Assembly (NCBI GenBank): GCA_020718925.1
Contig: DYRC01000020.1
Span: forward strand, 1 to 24,437
Source of the DNA: Desulfonema limicola
GTDB lineage: Bacteria; Desulfobacterota; Desulfobacteria; Desulfobacterales; DYRC01
Direction: 5' to 3'
Length of the DNA: 24,437 nt
The notes below the pieces were generated by a model that saw nothing but the letters and a program-made list of their open reading frames with translations, did no database searches and had not been told where the DNA came from. The translations under genes were made by a program, and so were the position numbers. Of the stretch, positions 1-7,573 are shown piece after piece (position 1 is the stretch's first letter; every line of letters begins with the position of its first letter).

Positions 1-2
1 TT

Positions 3-665
3 CCGACAATGGATCAGCTTGAATCTCAGCGCGTCAAAATCTCAGCCCGTCAGAAACGGGACGGAACTGACTGGAGAACTTCGGAACTCGGATCGGCAAT
101 TATGGCGCATATCGAAGCTCCGGCTCCGACCGAAGATACGATCAGCATGACCGTAACGCTAAATACTGCGGACACCCTGCTGGTCTATGATCCGACCGGA
201 AAAGTGATCGGCAAGGACGGCGGATATGTTGCAGGCGCAAATTTTGAACTCAAAGCTGACGGAACTCAGAGCATCACTCTGCCGAATCTGAATACCGGCA
301 GTTACCGCGTGGCAGTTCAGGGCGCGGCAACGGCTCACAGTACGCTGACAGTTAAGACCTATCAGGGCAAAGCAGAGATTTCATCAGATCAGATCAGCCT
401 TGATATTGCGCCGCATCAGATTCTCACGACAAATATATCGGTATCTGATACACAGCCTCCGACCGTTGCGCCGATGAATAGCGCAACAGGTTATGATTTC
501 AACGGCGATGGCGTAACAGATGACGCGGATGTGTCCATGCTGGTCAGGCATTGGAATTCATGCAGAGGTCAGCAGAAATATGATGCGTTTTTTGATGTGA
601 ATGATGACGGGTGTATCACAGTGGCAGACATTATGACGGTTCTGAATGCGAAAACGGTGAAATAA
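3..665 (+). CDS. C-terminal part of a secreted dockerin-domain protein (5' partial)
   Basis: The reading frame is open to the left edge of the window. The first ATG (position 9) is followed by a hydrophilic stretch with no signal peptide and no ribosome site, so this is most likely the 3' end of a larger gene. Roughly the first 150 residues are Thr/Asp-rich and predicted to be beta-sandwich-like; I do not recognise a named family there. The last 60 residues form a type I dockerin-like pair of calcium loops: DFNGDGVTDDADV, then DVNDDGCITVADI, each followed by a short helix. Dockerins bind cohesins or act as calcium-stabilised C-terminal modules in non-cellulosomal surface proteins. A second dockerin-like tail occurs in the beta-propeller gene at 6234. 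A GC-rich hairpin follows the stop at once and could end transcription. Confidence 0.8.
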   Translation, partial: PTMDQLESQRVKISARQKRDGTDWRTSELGSAIMAHIEAPAPTEDTISMTVTLNTADTLLVYDPTGKVIGKDGGYVAGANFELKADGTQSITLPNLNTGSYRVAVQGAATAHSTLTVKTYQGKAEISSDQISLDIAPHQILTTNISVSDTQPPTVAPMNSATGYDFNGDGVTDDADVSMLVRHWNSCRGQQKYDAFFDVNDDGCITVADIMTVLNAKTVK

Positions 666-666
666 C

Positions 667-712
667 AACCTCTCCCCCCCTTCCCTTTCAGGGAAGGGGG
701 CTGGGGGGTTAG
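667..712. repeat. GC-rich hairpin repeat, half copy of the long family
   Basis: This is a near-perfect palindrome (C-run, TTCCCT, TTC loop, AGGGAA, G-run) followed by CTGGGGGGTTAG. The reverse complement matches the first hairpin of the long copies at 6127, 8873 and 24100. It lies directly behind the dockerin gene stop, so it may also act as a bidirectional transcription stop, although no U-tract is present. Confidence 0.8.
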
Positions 713-740
713 ATTGCTTTTATTTCTGATAATGTTTTTC

Positions 741-769
741 TTGAATGAAGCTACGGTTTGAAATATAGT
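741..769 (+). promoter_or_regulatory. sigma70-type promoter for the DUF362 gene
   Basis: TTGAAT (741-746) and TATAGT (764-769) are separated by 17 bp, close to the TTGACA/TATAAT consensus. Transcription would begin near 776, giving a leader of about 63 nt before the ATG at 839. The in-frame ATG at 758 falls inside this promoter and is therefore unlikely to be the start. Confidence 0.6.
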
Positions 770-838
770 ACTCTGAATGGAAGAAATTATAGCTTTCGAT
801 GTTGTCGGGAACCGAAAAATTCAGAAAAGAGAACCAAC

Positions 839-2155
839 ATGAATAAAGTTGCAATTGTCCGTTATGAAACGCCCTATGAATCCGTGAAAAAAGCCGTTGA
901 GCTTTCCGGCGGGCTGAAAAATCTGCCATTTAACGCCAAAGTATTTATCAAGCCCAACATTGTGTTTTGGACAAAAGAAGTGAATTTTCCGAAATGGGGC
1001 GTAATTACCACCTCCCGCGTGGTGGAAGATATGGTCATGCTGCTCAAAGAGCGGGGCATTGACGATATTACGATTGGCGAAGGAACGGTGCTGTTTAACC
1101 CAAAAGATAAAGACACAATAGCTCATGCCTTTGAATCTTTAGGCTACAACACGCTGAAAAAACGATATGGCGTCAAACTGCTCAATATCTTTGACGGCAG
1201 ATTTGAAAAAACAGATTTGGGCGATAGCGTTGAGCTTTCATTCAATGCGGATATTCTGCACAGCGACCTTGTTGTTGACCTGCCGGTATTGAAAACCCAT
1301 GCCCAAACCGTTATCAGTCTTGGCATCAAGAATCTCAAAGGCACGATTGACATTCCGTCCAGAAAAAAATGCCACAGTCCTGATCCGAACAAAGATTTGA
1401 ATTTTATGATCTCAAAGCTCGCGGATAAAATGCCGCCGGTATTCACGCTGATTGACGGTATTTACAGCAATGAGCGGGGTCCAAGTTTTGACGGAAAACT
1501 CCGGCGAAGCAATATCCTGATTGCATCCAATGATATTTTGTCGGCAGATTTTGTCGGCGCAAAAGTGCTGGGTTATGAACCTGCTGAAATTCCGCATCTG
1601 GTTCATGCGGCAGATTTCCGGTGCCGTCCTTTGGATTTGTCTGATGTGGACATTATCGGAGAATCGCTTGATGCTGTATCATCACGGCATGAATACAGTT
1701 TTCCCTACAATGAGTCCCAAACACTGCCACTGCCGATGGAACGGCTTGGCATCAAAGGGCTGTCATATCGCAAATATGATTTAAGTTTATGCACCTATTG
1801 TTCAGGCATTAACGGCGTGATTCTGACCGCGCTTGCTTATGCGTGGAAGAAAAAGCCCTGGGATGATGTGGAAGTTCTGAGCGGCAAAACAATGATACCG
1901 ACTCCCGGCATGAAAAAGACGATTTTATTAGGCAAGTGCATGTATCAGGCAAATAAAAACCATCCGGATATCCGCGAAATGATTGCGATTAAGGGCTGTC
2001 CGCCTAATCCCGAAGATATTGTGTCCGCATTTCATCAGGCAGGTATTGAATTGAACCCGTCGCTATTTGAAAATATTGAAAAACTGCCCGGTGCGCTGAT
2101 GGATCGCTATAAAAACAAGCCGGAATTTGATGAGGCTTTTTTCAGAATCGGATAG
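839..2155 (+). CDS. DUF362 domain protein
   Basis: A 438-residue protein of the DUF362 family, whose members are often linked to iron-sulfur or cofactor chemistry but mostly lack a proven reaction. Visible family features are the N-terminal VAIVRYE strand, the KPNIVFW segment at residues 38-44, and the LPVLKTH motif followed by LGIKNLKG near residues 148-168. The C-terminal region holds CTYC (residues 318-321), GKC and KGCPP, a possible metal or cluster-binding set. I see no signal peptide or membrane segment. The ATG at 839 was chosen over the in-frame ATG at 758 because family homology begins with MNKVAIVRYE and the earlier codon overlaps the promoter; a weak purine-rich stretch precedes it. 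The gene stands alone between the dockerin gene and mobile-element debris. No substrate can be assigned. Confidence 0.85.
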   Translation: MNKVAIVRYETPYESVKKAVELSGGLKNLPFNAKVFIKPNIVFWTKEVNFPKWGVITTSRVVEDMVMLLKERGIDDITIGEGTVLFNPKDKDTIAHAFESLGYNTLKKRYGVKLLNIFDGRFEKTDLGDSVELSFNADILHSDLVVDLPVLKTHAQTVISLGIKNLKGTIDIPSRKKCHSPDPNKDLNFMISKLADKMPPVFTLIDGIYSNERGPSFDGKLRRSNILIASNDILSADFVGAKVLGYEPAEIPHLVHAADFRCRPLDLSDVDIIGESLDAVSSRHEYSFPYNESQTLPLPMERLGIKGLSYRKYDLSLCTYCSGINGVILTALAYAWKKKPWDDVEVLSGKTMIPTPGMKKTILLGKCMYQANKNHPDIREMIAIKGCPPNPEDIVSAFHQAGIELNPSLFENIEKLPGALMDRYKNKPEFDEAFFRIG

Positions 2156-2281
2156 TGGAAATGTCTGACTATGCCGGGATTGATATAAAAATATCAGGGA
2201 TTCAGAGCAAAAAAATATAAAGGGAATAACCGAATGAAATGTGAATAACAGAAGAATCACAACATCTTATTGCGACAAAAC

Positions 2282-2389
2282 GGTTCTTTGGTATTTTGCG
2301 GGGTAGAAAAACTGTATCAGATGCTTTTTCTATAATAATATCAATCCTTCGGATTTGTTTTTTACTACCCCGCAAAATACCAAAGAACC
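2282..2389. mobile_element. 108-bp inverted-repeat (MITE-like) element
   Basis: Perfect 25-bp terminal inverted repeats (left 2282-2306 beginning GGTTCTTTGGTATTTTGCGG; right 2365-2389) flank 58 bp of AT-rich DNA without an ORF. Just inside, the arms continue to match after a one-base offset. No convincing target duplication is visible in the flanks. The GGTTCTTTG-type terminus resembles ends of some IS families such as ISL3, but I cannot confirm this. The transcript of this segment would fold into a long hairpin. Confidence 0.7.
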
Positions 2390-2410
2390 ATAAAAATGCT
2401 CCTGTAAGAC

Positions 2411-2568
2411 GCTGTATCCGGTATATTACGAACCGATAAAGAAGCCGCGGAAAACGATCTGCCTGTCGGATCAGGTGAGATTGAAAGAAGCTCTCTCGGT
2501 ATATTATTCGGAAACGCCTGAAAACCGCAGGGGCATGGCGGAAAGAAAACAATGCACAGAATATTTTC
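2411..2568 (+). pseudogene. Frameshifted C-terminal remnant of an ISKra4-like transposase
   Basis: One frame (from 2411) reads ENDLPVGSGEIE and, after a frame change near 2480-2500, another (from 2500) reads YIIRKRLKTAGAWRKENNAQ. Together these match the widespread transposase C-terminus with a PxGSGEIES...QKRLK..GAWWKxENA pattern that I associate with ISKra4-family elements. There is no intact frame, no start and no upstream catalytic region, so this is a decayed fragment. Family attribution is from memory of the motif and is moderately certain. Confidence 0.65.
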
Positions 2569-2569
2569 C

Positions 2570-2599
2570 TTGACTTTCATCAGAAGCATGTTTTAAGAT
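2570..2599 (+). promoter_or_regulatory. sigma70-type promoter of the cobalamin operon
   Basis: TTGACT (2570-2575) and TAAGAT (2594-2599) with 18 bp between them lie just upstream of the riboswitch aptamer. The -10 element matches the consensus in only four of six positions. The location is what makes the call plausible. Confidence 0.45.
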
Positions 2600-2610
2600 A
2601 CCCGAAATTT

Positions 2611-2821
2611 GTTCAGGTGTTTTATCGCTTAATAGGGAACCCCGTGAAAATCGGGGACGGGCCCGCCGCTGTAATCGGGGACAAAAGCCGCTGTAAGCCA
2701 CTGATGGAGAAAGTGCAAAATGCAAAGTTAATTTTGCACTTTAAACTTTGCACTTTGCATTGTATCTGTTGGGAAGGCGCGGTCAGTAGGATGAACCGAA
2801 AGTCAGAAGACCTGCCTGAAC
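2611..2821 (+). promoter_or_regulatory. Cobalamin (B12) riboswitch
   Basis: The aptamer is recognisable from its conserved blocks in order: AATAGGGAAC, CGGTGAAA-like CCGTGAAAATCGGGG, GACGGGCCCGCCGCTGTAA (the B12 box region), AAGCCACTG, GGGAAGGCGC, CAGTAGGATGAACCG and AGTCAGAAGACCTGCC. The outer P1 helix is GTTCAGG (2611-2617) with CCTGAAC (2815-2821). The arm between AAGCCACTG and GGGAAGG is built from an inserted repeat (2710-2762). In this family adenosylcobalamin binding lowers expression. The terminator at 2890 indicates control by transcription attenuation of the uptake operon that follows. Confidence 0.95.
2710..2762. repeat. TGCAAAG/TTGCACT heptamer repeat inside the riboswitch
   Basis: This stretch consists of degenerate heptamers of the same family as 16682-16709 and 23415-23442, arranged as inverted copies. 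AAAGTGCAAAAT (2710-2721) pairs perfectly with ATTTTGCACTTT (2731-2742), and TGCAAAGTT (2721-2729) can pair with AACTTTGCA (2744-2752). It occupies a peripheral, length-variable arm of the cobalamin aptamer, so the core motifs are kept. Confidence 0.8.
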
Positions 2822-2889
2822 TTCATAAGAAAATAGGTAACTTCCGTGGACAGGAGTTGCTGCGTGTGATTTTGGGATAAAATTGGGAT

Positions 2890-2931
2890 ATCCCCGGATC
2901 GATTTATTTCGGTCCGGGGATTTTTGTTTTT
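2890..2931 (+). terminator. Intrinsic terminator of the riboswitch expression platform
   Basis: ATCCCCGGA and TCCGGGGAT form a perfect 9-bp stem extended by three further pairs, with an 8-nt AT-rich loop, followed by TTTTGTTTTT. It lies about 70 nt after the aptamer and 230 nt before cbiK, so it would abort transcription when B12 is bound. Confidence 0.85.
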
Positions 2932-3161
2932 AAGCCCTTGTCTTTTGTTTTTGTCGTTCTCTGAATACCGGTCAGAAGGACACATCGGGTATCCGGGGAA
3001 GGGAAATCCCTGGCAGGAGTTGTTCCCTTTTTCGGATGCCCAAATCAGCGTGATACGTGCCGGGTATGCGGTATCTGCAAAGAGCGCAGCTCCGGGATGG
3101 GCTTGTCAATACCCGGCGCGTTTTACATAGCATAACTTTCAACATGGACGGAGGAAGAACA
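2932..3161 (+). other. Structured leader between terminator and cbiK
   Basis: No gene is supported in these 230 bases. Two hairpins can be drawn: GGGTATCCG (2987-2995) with CGGATGCCC (3033-3041), which encloses GGGAA/TTCCC, and GCCGGGTAT (3059-3067) with ATACCCGGC (3109-3117). Neither is followed by a good U-tract. I do not recognise a known riboswitch class. The cbiK ribosome site GGAGGA lies at 3150. Confidence 0.5.
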
Positions 3162-4040
3162 ATGTTTAAAAAAATCAGTATGTGTGTGCTTGCCGTATGT
3201 CTGATCCTGTCGTTTTCGGCAATGGCATCGGATCATGCTAAAAAGAAACCCGTGAAAAAAGGAATTTTGCTGGTAAGTTTCGGAACCAGTGTACCGGAAG
3301 CTCAGGCGGCGTTTGCCAATATCGAAAAAAAAGTCAAAGCCGAATTTCCCGATGTGCCGTTGCGCTGGGCTTACACTTCCCATGTCATTCGGCATAAGCT
3401 TGCCAAAGAAGGTAAGCAGCTGGATTCGGTTGAAATCGCGCTTGCCAAAATGATGGATGAGGGATTTACCCATGTAGCGGTGCAGTCTTTCCACATCATC
3501 GGCGGCGAAGAGTTTCACGGCATGTATCAGAATGCCAAGGCTTTTGCCGGAATGTCCGAAGGAATTGAAAAGATTATCGTTGGGTATCCGCTGCTGGGAA
3601 CTGAAGATGACATGAAAAAGGCAACAGATGCGGTGATTGCCAATATTCCGAAAGAAAGAAAAAAGGATGAAGCTGTTGTTCTGATGGGGCATGGCACGCC
3701 GCATCCTGCCAATGCGTTTTATGCAGCCATGCTGTATCACCTTCAACAGAAAGACCCCAATATTTTTTTAGGCACAGTAGAAGGAAGCCCCACCATTGAC
3801 GATATCAAAACCATGCTGACGAAAAAAGGCATCAAAAAGGCATATCTGATACCGTTTATGTCTGTTGCCGGAGATCATGCCAGAAACGACATGACAGGCG
3901 ATGACAAAGATTCGTGGAAAAGCATTCTCGGCAAAGAAGGGATTAGTTGTGTGCCGGTTCTGAAAGGGCTTGCGGAATACGACAACATCGTTGCAATCTG
4001 GATAGAGCATCTGAAACAGGTTTATGCCCATTTCAAATAA
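3162..4040 (+). CDS. cbiK: Exported sirohydrochlorin cobaltochelatase, CbiK/CbiKP type
   Basis: A 292-residue class II chelatase that inserts Co2+ (or Fe2+) into sirohydrochlorin. The N-terminus MFKKISMCVLAVCLILSFSAMASD is a signal peptide, which matches the periplasmic CbiKP form known from Desulfovibrio rather than the cytoplasmic Salmonella form. Catalytic histidines are visible as H177 in MGHGTPH and H239 in GDHARND. Their 62-residue spacing equals that of the two active-site histidines in characterised CbiK. Other family blocks are LLVSFGTSVPEA (36-47) and HIIGGEEFHGM (111-121). The ATG at 3162 has GGAGGA seven bases upstream; in-frame upstream codons lie in the leader. First gene behind the B12 riboswitch, overlapping or nearly touching the receptor gene, so it probably serves periplasmic metal-tetrapyrrole handling linked to B12 uptake. 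Confidence 0.93.
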   Translation: MFKKISMCVLAVCLILSFSAMASDHAKKKPVKKGILLVSFGTSVPEAQAAFANIEKKVKAEFPDVPLRWAYTSHVIRHKLAKEGKQLDSVEIALAKMMDEGFTHVAVQSFHIIGGEEFHGMYQNAKAFAGMSEGIEKIIVGYPLLGTEDDMKKATDAVIANIPKERKKDEAVVLMGHGTPHPANAFYAAMLYHLQQKDPNIFLGTVEGSPTIDDIKTMLTKKGIKKAYLIPFMSVAGDHARNDMTGDDKDSWKSILGKEGISCVPVLKGLAEYDNIVAIWIEHLKQVYAHFK

Positions 4041-4053
4041 AATCAGGATAATT

Positions 4054-6123
4054 GTGAATATCAGATTGAAATCTCAAGTATTGTTTTTGTGCGCTGCTTT
4101 CTGCGTTTCAGGATCAGTCGGCTTTGCAGAATCTGATAAACCGACAACTTTGGATACGATTGTCGTAACTGCCCAGAAACCGGATAAGATTGTTCGTACC
4201 GGCGATGTGAATCAGGAAGAAATACCGGTGTTTTCTTCAGTGATTCAGCGGGAAAGCTACGAAGGCAGAATGGAAAGCCTGTCCGAAGCGGTTGAAAAAG
4301 AAGCCGGTGTTCAGGTACGTCAGTCCGGCGGGCTGGGCAGTTTCTCAACCATGTCTTTGCGCGGAGCTTCCGCAGATCAGGTGATGATTTTTATGGACGG
4401 CATTCCGCTCAATGATGCTTCGGGCGGCGGCGTTGATCTGAGCAATATTTCACTTTCGGATGTCGAAGCCATTGAGATTTATCGCGGAACCACGCCGTTC
4501 AATTTCGGAAAGGCATCGCTGGGCGGCGCGGTCAATATCAGAACCCTGAGACATTCCCCTCTTGAGAGGGGGCAGGGGGTGTGTCAGACCGGCGCATCTG
4601 CCGGATTCGGGTCTTACGATACCCGAAAATTCTCCGCGTTTGTCAGCCACAAGCCTTCAAAATGGGATTATCTGATTGCTGCGGATTATCTGCATTCTGA
4701 TAATGATTTCGATATGCTCAATGATAACGGGACTCAATGGAATAGTTCTGATGATCTCTGGGAAAAACGGCAGAATGCCCAGTTTGATCAGCACAATGTT
4801 CTCGGCAAACTCGGATATGAGATTGAGGAGCATACACGGGTGGATATGGTCAGCCAGTGGTTTGATAAATATCAGGGCTTGCCATCATGGAATAACAGCT
4901 CATGGGGCAATACTTCTCTGGATACCAAGCGCAATATTTCAAGCCTCACGCTGACTGCCGACAATCTCGGTTCTTTGAAGCTGAATACCCGAACCCGTTT
5001 GGATTACTCATGGAAACAGGAAGAATATGATGACAACGGCGGGCATATCGGGCTTGGGGAGCAGCACAATCGTTATGTTACCGAGCGTTTCGGCACAGAT
5101 GTTTTTGTCGAATGGCTGAATGAGCATCACATTCTTCAGGCAAATCTCAATGCAGGATATGAAACTTACGCGCCCCAAGACCTGCTGAATCGCACCACGC
5201 CTCACGACAGCTCACGCTTCAGTTATGCAATGGGCATTCAGGACAGCGTGATTCTGTCTGACGGAAAACTCATGGTTACGCCGGGACTCCGCTATTCGCT
5301 GATACAGGATTCGCTTGATTCTGCCGAAAGCGCGTGGGGCATTCATCTTGAAGAAATCAATGACCGCAAAGAATCGTTCAGTCCTCAGATCGGCGTAAAA
5401 TATCAGGCAGCACAATGGCTTGTGTTCAAAGCAAATGCGGCAAAATATTTTCGTGAGCCTTCGTTTTTCGAGATGTTCGGGGATCGGGGATTTTTTACCG
5501 GAAATCCCGATCTGAAGCCGGAAACAGGCATTAATACCGACATCGGCGCGGAAATCCGCTATCAGACGCAGAATAAATGGATGCAGCGTATTTCTCTGAA
5601 TCTGATCCGGTTCAACAATAATGCGGATGATCTGATTACCCGCGTGTATGATGCCAGAGGCATCGGCAAATCTGCCAATATTGCAAAAGCAGAAATTGAC
5701 GGAATTGAAGCAGGAATAAGTGCTGAATTTTTATCTTATTTCCGATTTTCACTCAATGCGACTTGGCAGGATACGGAAAACAAGAGCGGAATCAAGGCGT
5801 TTGACGGCAAGCAACTGCCGGGCAGGTTCGATACTGCTTACAGAGGCAGAATCGAGGCGGATGTACCTGACACACCCCTGCCCCCTCTCAAGAGGGGAAA
5901 GCTTTGGGCTGAATATATCCGTGAAAACGGCATGTATTATGACAGCGCAAATCTGCTGGCAGCAGACGCCAAAAACGAAGTCAATGTCGGCATATCATGG
6001 CTGTTCAAATCGTTTCTGCTCAATCTTGAGGCAAAAAATATCAACGATGATCGCTATGAAGATTTCAACGGCTATCCGATGCCGGGCAGGGCTTGGTATT
6101 TCAATGTGCAGTATAAATTTTAA
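4054..6123 (+). CDS. btuB: TonB-dependent outer-membrane receptor, probable cobalamin/corrinoid (BtuB-like)
   Basis: A receptor of about 690 residues with a signal peptide (VLFLCAAFCVSGSVGFA), a TonB-box-like DTIVVTA, a plug domain (MSLRGASADQVMIFMDGIPLND, then SDVEAIEIYRGTTPFNFGKASLGGAVNI) and a long beta-barrel ending in YFNVQYKF, with the terminal Phe typical of barrels. It uses TonB energy to move a ligand across the outer membrane. The cobalamin assignment rests on the riboswitch and on neighbours cbiK, cbiZ and btuF, not on receptor residues. I prefer GTG at 4054, which has AGGA five bases upstream and gives a compact signal peptide. The ATG at 4024, overlapping the cbiK stop, is the alternative. 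Two short GC-rich repeats are inserted in frame (4552-4586 and 5868-5898), adding about ten residues each in loop-like places. Confidence 0.88.
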   Translation: MNIRLKSQVLFLCAAFCVSGSVGFAESDKPTTLDTIVVTAQKPDKIVRTGDVNQEEIPVFSSVIQRESYEGRMESLSEAVEKEAGVQVRQSGGLGSFSTMSLRGASADQVMIFMDGIPLNDASGGGVDLSNISLSDVEAIEIYRGTTPFNFGKASLGGAVNIRTLRHSPLERGQGVCQTGASAGFGSYDTRKFSAFVSHKPSKWDYLIAADYLHSDNDFDMLNDNGTQWNSSDDLWEKRQNAQFDQHNVLGKLGYEIEEHTRVDMVSQWFDKYQGLPSWNNSSWGNTSLDTKRNISSLTLTADNLGSLKLNTRTRLDYSWKQEEYDDNGGHIGLGEQHNRYVTERFGTDVFVEWLNEHHILQANLNAGYETYAPQDLLNRTTPHDSSRFSYAMGIQDSVILSDGKLMVTPGLRYSLIQDSLDSAESAWGIHLEEINDRKESFSPQIGVKYQAAQWLVFKANAAKYFREPSFFEMFGDRGFFTGNPDLKPETGINTDIGAEIRYQTQNKWMQRISLNLIRFNNNADDLITRVYDARGIGKSANIAKAEIDGIEAGISAEFLSYFRFSLNATWQDTENKSGIKAFDGKQLPGRFDTAYRGRIEADVPDTPLPPLKRGKLWAEYIRENGMYYDSANLLAADAKNEVNVGISWLFKSFLLNLEAKNINDDRYEDFNGYPMPGRAWYFNVQYKF
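4552..4586. repeat. Short GC-rich repeat inside the receptor gene (copy 1)
   Basis: Contains TCCCCTCTTGAGAGGGGGCA, a hairpin, followed by GGGGGTGTGTCA. Its reverse complement is nearly identical to the copies at 5868 and 16582. It is translated in frame as HSPLERGQGVCQ just after the plug domain. Confidence 0.8.
5868..5898. repeat. Short GC-rich repeat inside the receptor gene (copy 2, opposite orientation)
   Basis: TGACACACCCCTGCCCCCTC followed by TCAAGAGGGGA. It is translated as DTPLPPLKRGK within the barrel. Together with copy 1 it forms a pair in inverted orientation about 1.3 kb apart, which could allow inversion by recombination. Confidence 0.8.
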
Positions 6124-6126
6124 ATA

Positions 6127-6217
6127 ACCTAACCCCCCGCCCCCTTTCCTGAAAGGGAAGGAGGCGCAAGCAAAAAAACTCCCCTCTCCGTTCCGGGGAG
6201 GGGCTGGGGGAGGGGTT
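6127..6217. repeat. Long double-hairpin repeat between receptor and propeller genes
   Basis: Two GC-rich hairpins: CCTAACCCCCCGCCCCC...TTTCCTGAAAGGGAAGG, then an A-rich spacer, then CTCCCCTCTCCGTTCCGGGGAGGGG...GGAGGGG. The order and core match the copies at 8873 and 24100. It fills the whole gap between the receptor stop and the ribosome site of the next gene and could dampen read-through. Confidence 0.85.
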
Positions 6218-6233
6218 AAAGGAGGATTATCTG

Positions 6234-7559
6234 ATGAAAAAATATTGGCAAATGATGGCGGTTCTGATGGTTTTAATAGGAACTGCCGCAGTATCATCGG
6301 CGCAAAAAGCAGTGGTGGCAACGGCTGCTGCCGATTACACGAGCGGCGCGCATTCGGTAATTGATGTGAAAACCGGTGTTGTGCGTAACAACCTGCTTCC
6401 GACTATTTCGGATATTACAATAGCCGCATATCAGAATTATTTTTATCGGATTGAGCGCTATCAGAGAGACAGCATTACGAAATTTGACATCAATGCGCCT
6501 GAAACGCCGATATGGCAGTTTTCCACCGATGACACCGGCGAACAGGGCAGCAGCAATCCTTATGATCTGATTTTTTTAAATTCAAAATTAGCCTGCCTGC
6601 TCCGCTACGGAAAAAGCAAAGCATGGCTGGTGAATCCTTCTGCCACAACGCAGGCGGAATTTAAAATCGGCGAATTGGATCTGAGTTCATACACGGATTC
6701 GGACGGCATTCCCGAAATGGTTTCGGGATTATTTGTAAAAAACAAAGTGTTTATCGTGCTTCAGCGATTGAACCGCAATGACAGTTGGTCGCCGACAAAC
6801 ACTGCATATATTGCGGTTTTCGATACAAATACCGGCGCGGAAATCAATACCGGCATTGCCAATTCCGATGGCGTCAAAGGCATTCCGCTTCCGATCAGAA
6901 ATCCGAGCGCAATTCAATATATGTCTCAGAATGATACGATTTATGTGCAGGGCGCGGGCAGATATGCGGCATCATGGTCAGGAACGCCGGCAGAGTATAG
7001 CGGCGGCATTGCCAGCGTCAATCCGAACAGTTATGAGGCAAAAATGCTTCTGGATGACGGCGATGATGCGAATCATCCTTACGGCAATATTTCAGGAATG
7101 GCAATGGTGTCGCCGGAAAGCGTTTATTTTGTCGGATATGACGGATGGGGAGACAATACGCTGTATTCATTCAAACCGGCTGGGGGAATTGTTCCGGTTG
7201 CGGCGTTGCAGCACAAAAATATTGCCGGAATGGAATCAGGCACTTATGCGGATCAGCAGGGAAGATTGTGGGTCTGCAACGGCTCTGATGCTGAAATCGT
7301 TGTTCTCAATATTGCGGATAACTCGGTGGTTACCCAAATTTCCACAAATCTGAATCCCCTGAAAGTGGTTTTTACCTGCATCCCCGGTGATGCGGACGGC
7401 TCCGGTACAGTGGATTTGGCAGACGCTATAATGGCTTTGAGGATTGTGGCGGGCATTGCTGTCAATAATGTTTCTCTGTGCGCGGATGTGAATGGCGATG
7501 GAAAAATCGGCATGGAGGAAGTTGTGTATATTTTGCAGAAAGTCGCAGGATTAAGATGA
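6234..7559 (+). CDS. Secreted beta-propeller protein with C-terminal dockerin-like domain
   Basis: A 441-residue exported protein. Signal peptide MKKYWQMMAVLMVLIGTAAVSSA ends in a type I cleavage site; there is no lipobox. The middle (about 25-380) has repeated strand patterns such as TNTAYIAVFDTNTGAE, GGIASVNPNSYEAKM and AEIVVLNIADNSVVTQIS, typical of YncE/surface-layer beta-propellers. The last 60 residues carry two calcium-loop motifs, GDADGSGTVDLADAI and DVNGDGKIGMEEV, as in type I dockerins. The ATG follows GGAGG with an 8-base gap. It lies between the BtuB-like receptor and cbiZ behind the same riboswitch. By analogy with Bacteroides BtuG, a surface beta-propeller that hands B12 to BtuB, it may be a corrinoid-capture partner, but this is inference from context. 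No catalytic residues are recognised. Confidence 0.8.
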   Translation: MKKYWQMMAVLMVLIGTAAVSSAQKAVVATAAADYTSGAHSVIDVKTGVVRNNLLPTISDITIAAYQNYFYRIERYQRDSITKFDINAPETPIWQFSTDDTGEQGSSNPYDLIFLNSKLACLLRYGKSKAWLVNPSATTQAEFKIGELDLSSYTDSDGIPEMVSGLFVKNKVFIVLQRLNRNDSWSPTNTAYIAVFDTNTGAEINTGIANSDGVKGIPLPIRNPSAIQYMSQNDTIYVQGAGRYAASWSGTPAEYSGGIASVNPNSYEAKMLLDDGDDANHPYGNISGMAMVSPESVYFVGYDGWGDNTLYSFKPAGGIVPVAALQHKNIAGMESGTYADQQGRLWVCNGSDAEIVVLNIADNSVVTQISTNLNPLKVVFTCIPGDADGSGTVDLADAIMALRIVAGIAVNNVSLCADVNGDGKIGMEEVVYILQKVAGLR

Positions 7560-7573
7560 AATTCGTATTGACA

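Noticed and set aside
199..212. Selenocysteine in HdrA (protein positions 199-212 of the 1147-residue protein)
   Set aside because: Some HdrA homologues carry Sec in this cysteine loop, but here both codons are ordinary cysteine and no in-frame TGA is seen in the gene.
758..838. N-terminal extension of the DUF362 protein from the ATG at 758
   Set aside because: The codon lies inside the TTGAAT/TATAGT promoter, the extra 27 residues do not resemble the family, and homology begins at 839.
2617..2880. An 87-codon frame through the riboswitch
   Set aside because: The bases are explained by the conserved cobalamin aptamer and no ribosome site precedes it.
3123..3746. A 207-codon open frame on the minus strand
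   Set aside because: It is antisense to cbiK, has no family signature, and the plus-strand gene has a signal peptide, catalytic residues and a ribosome site.
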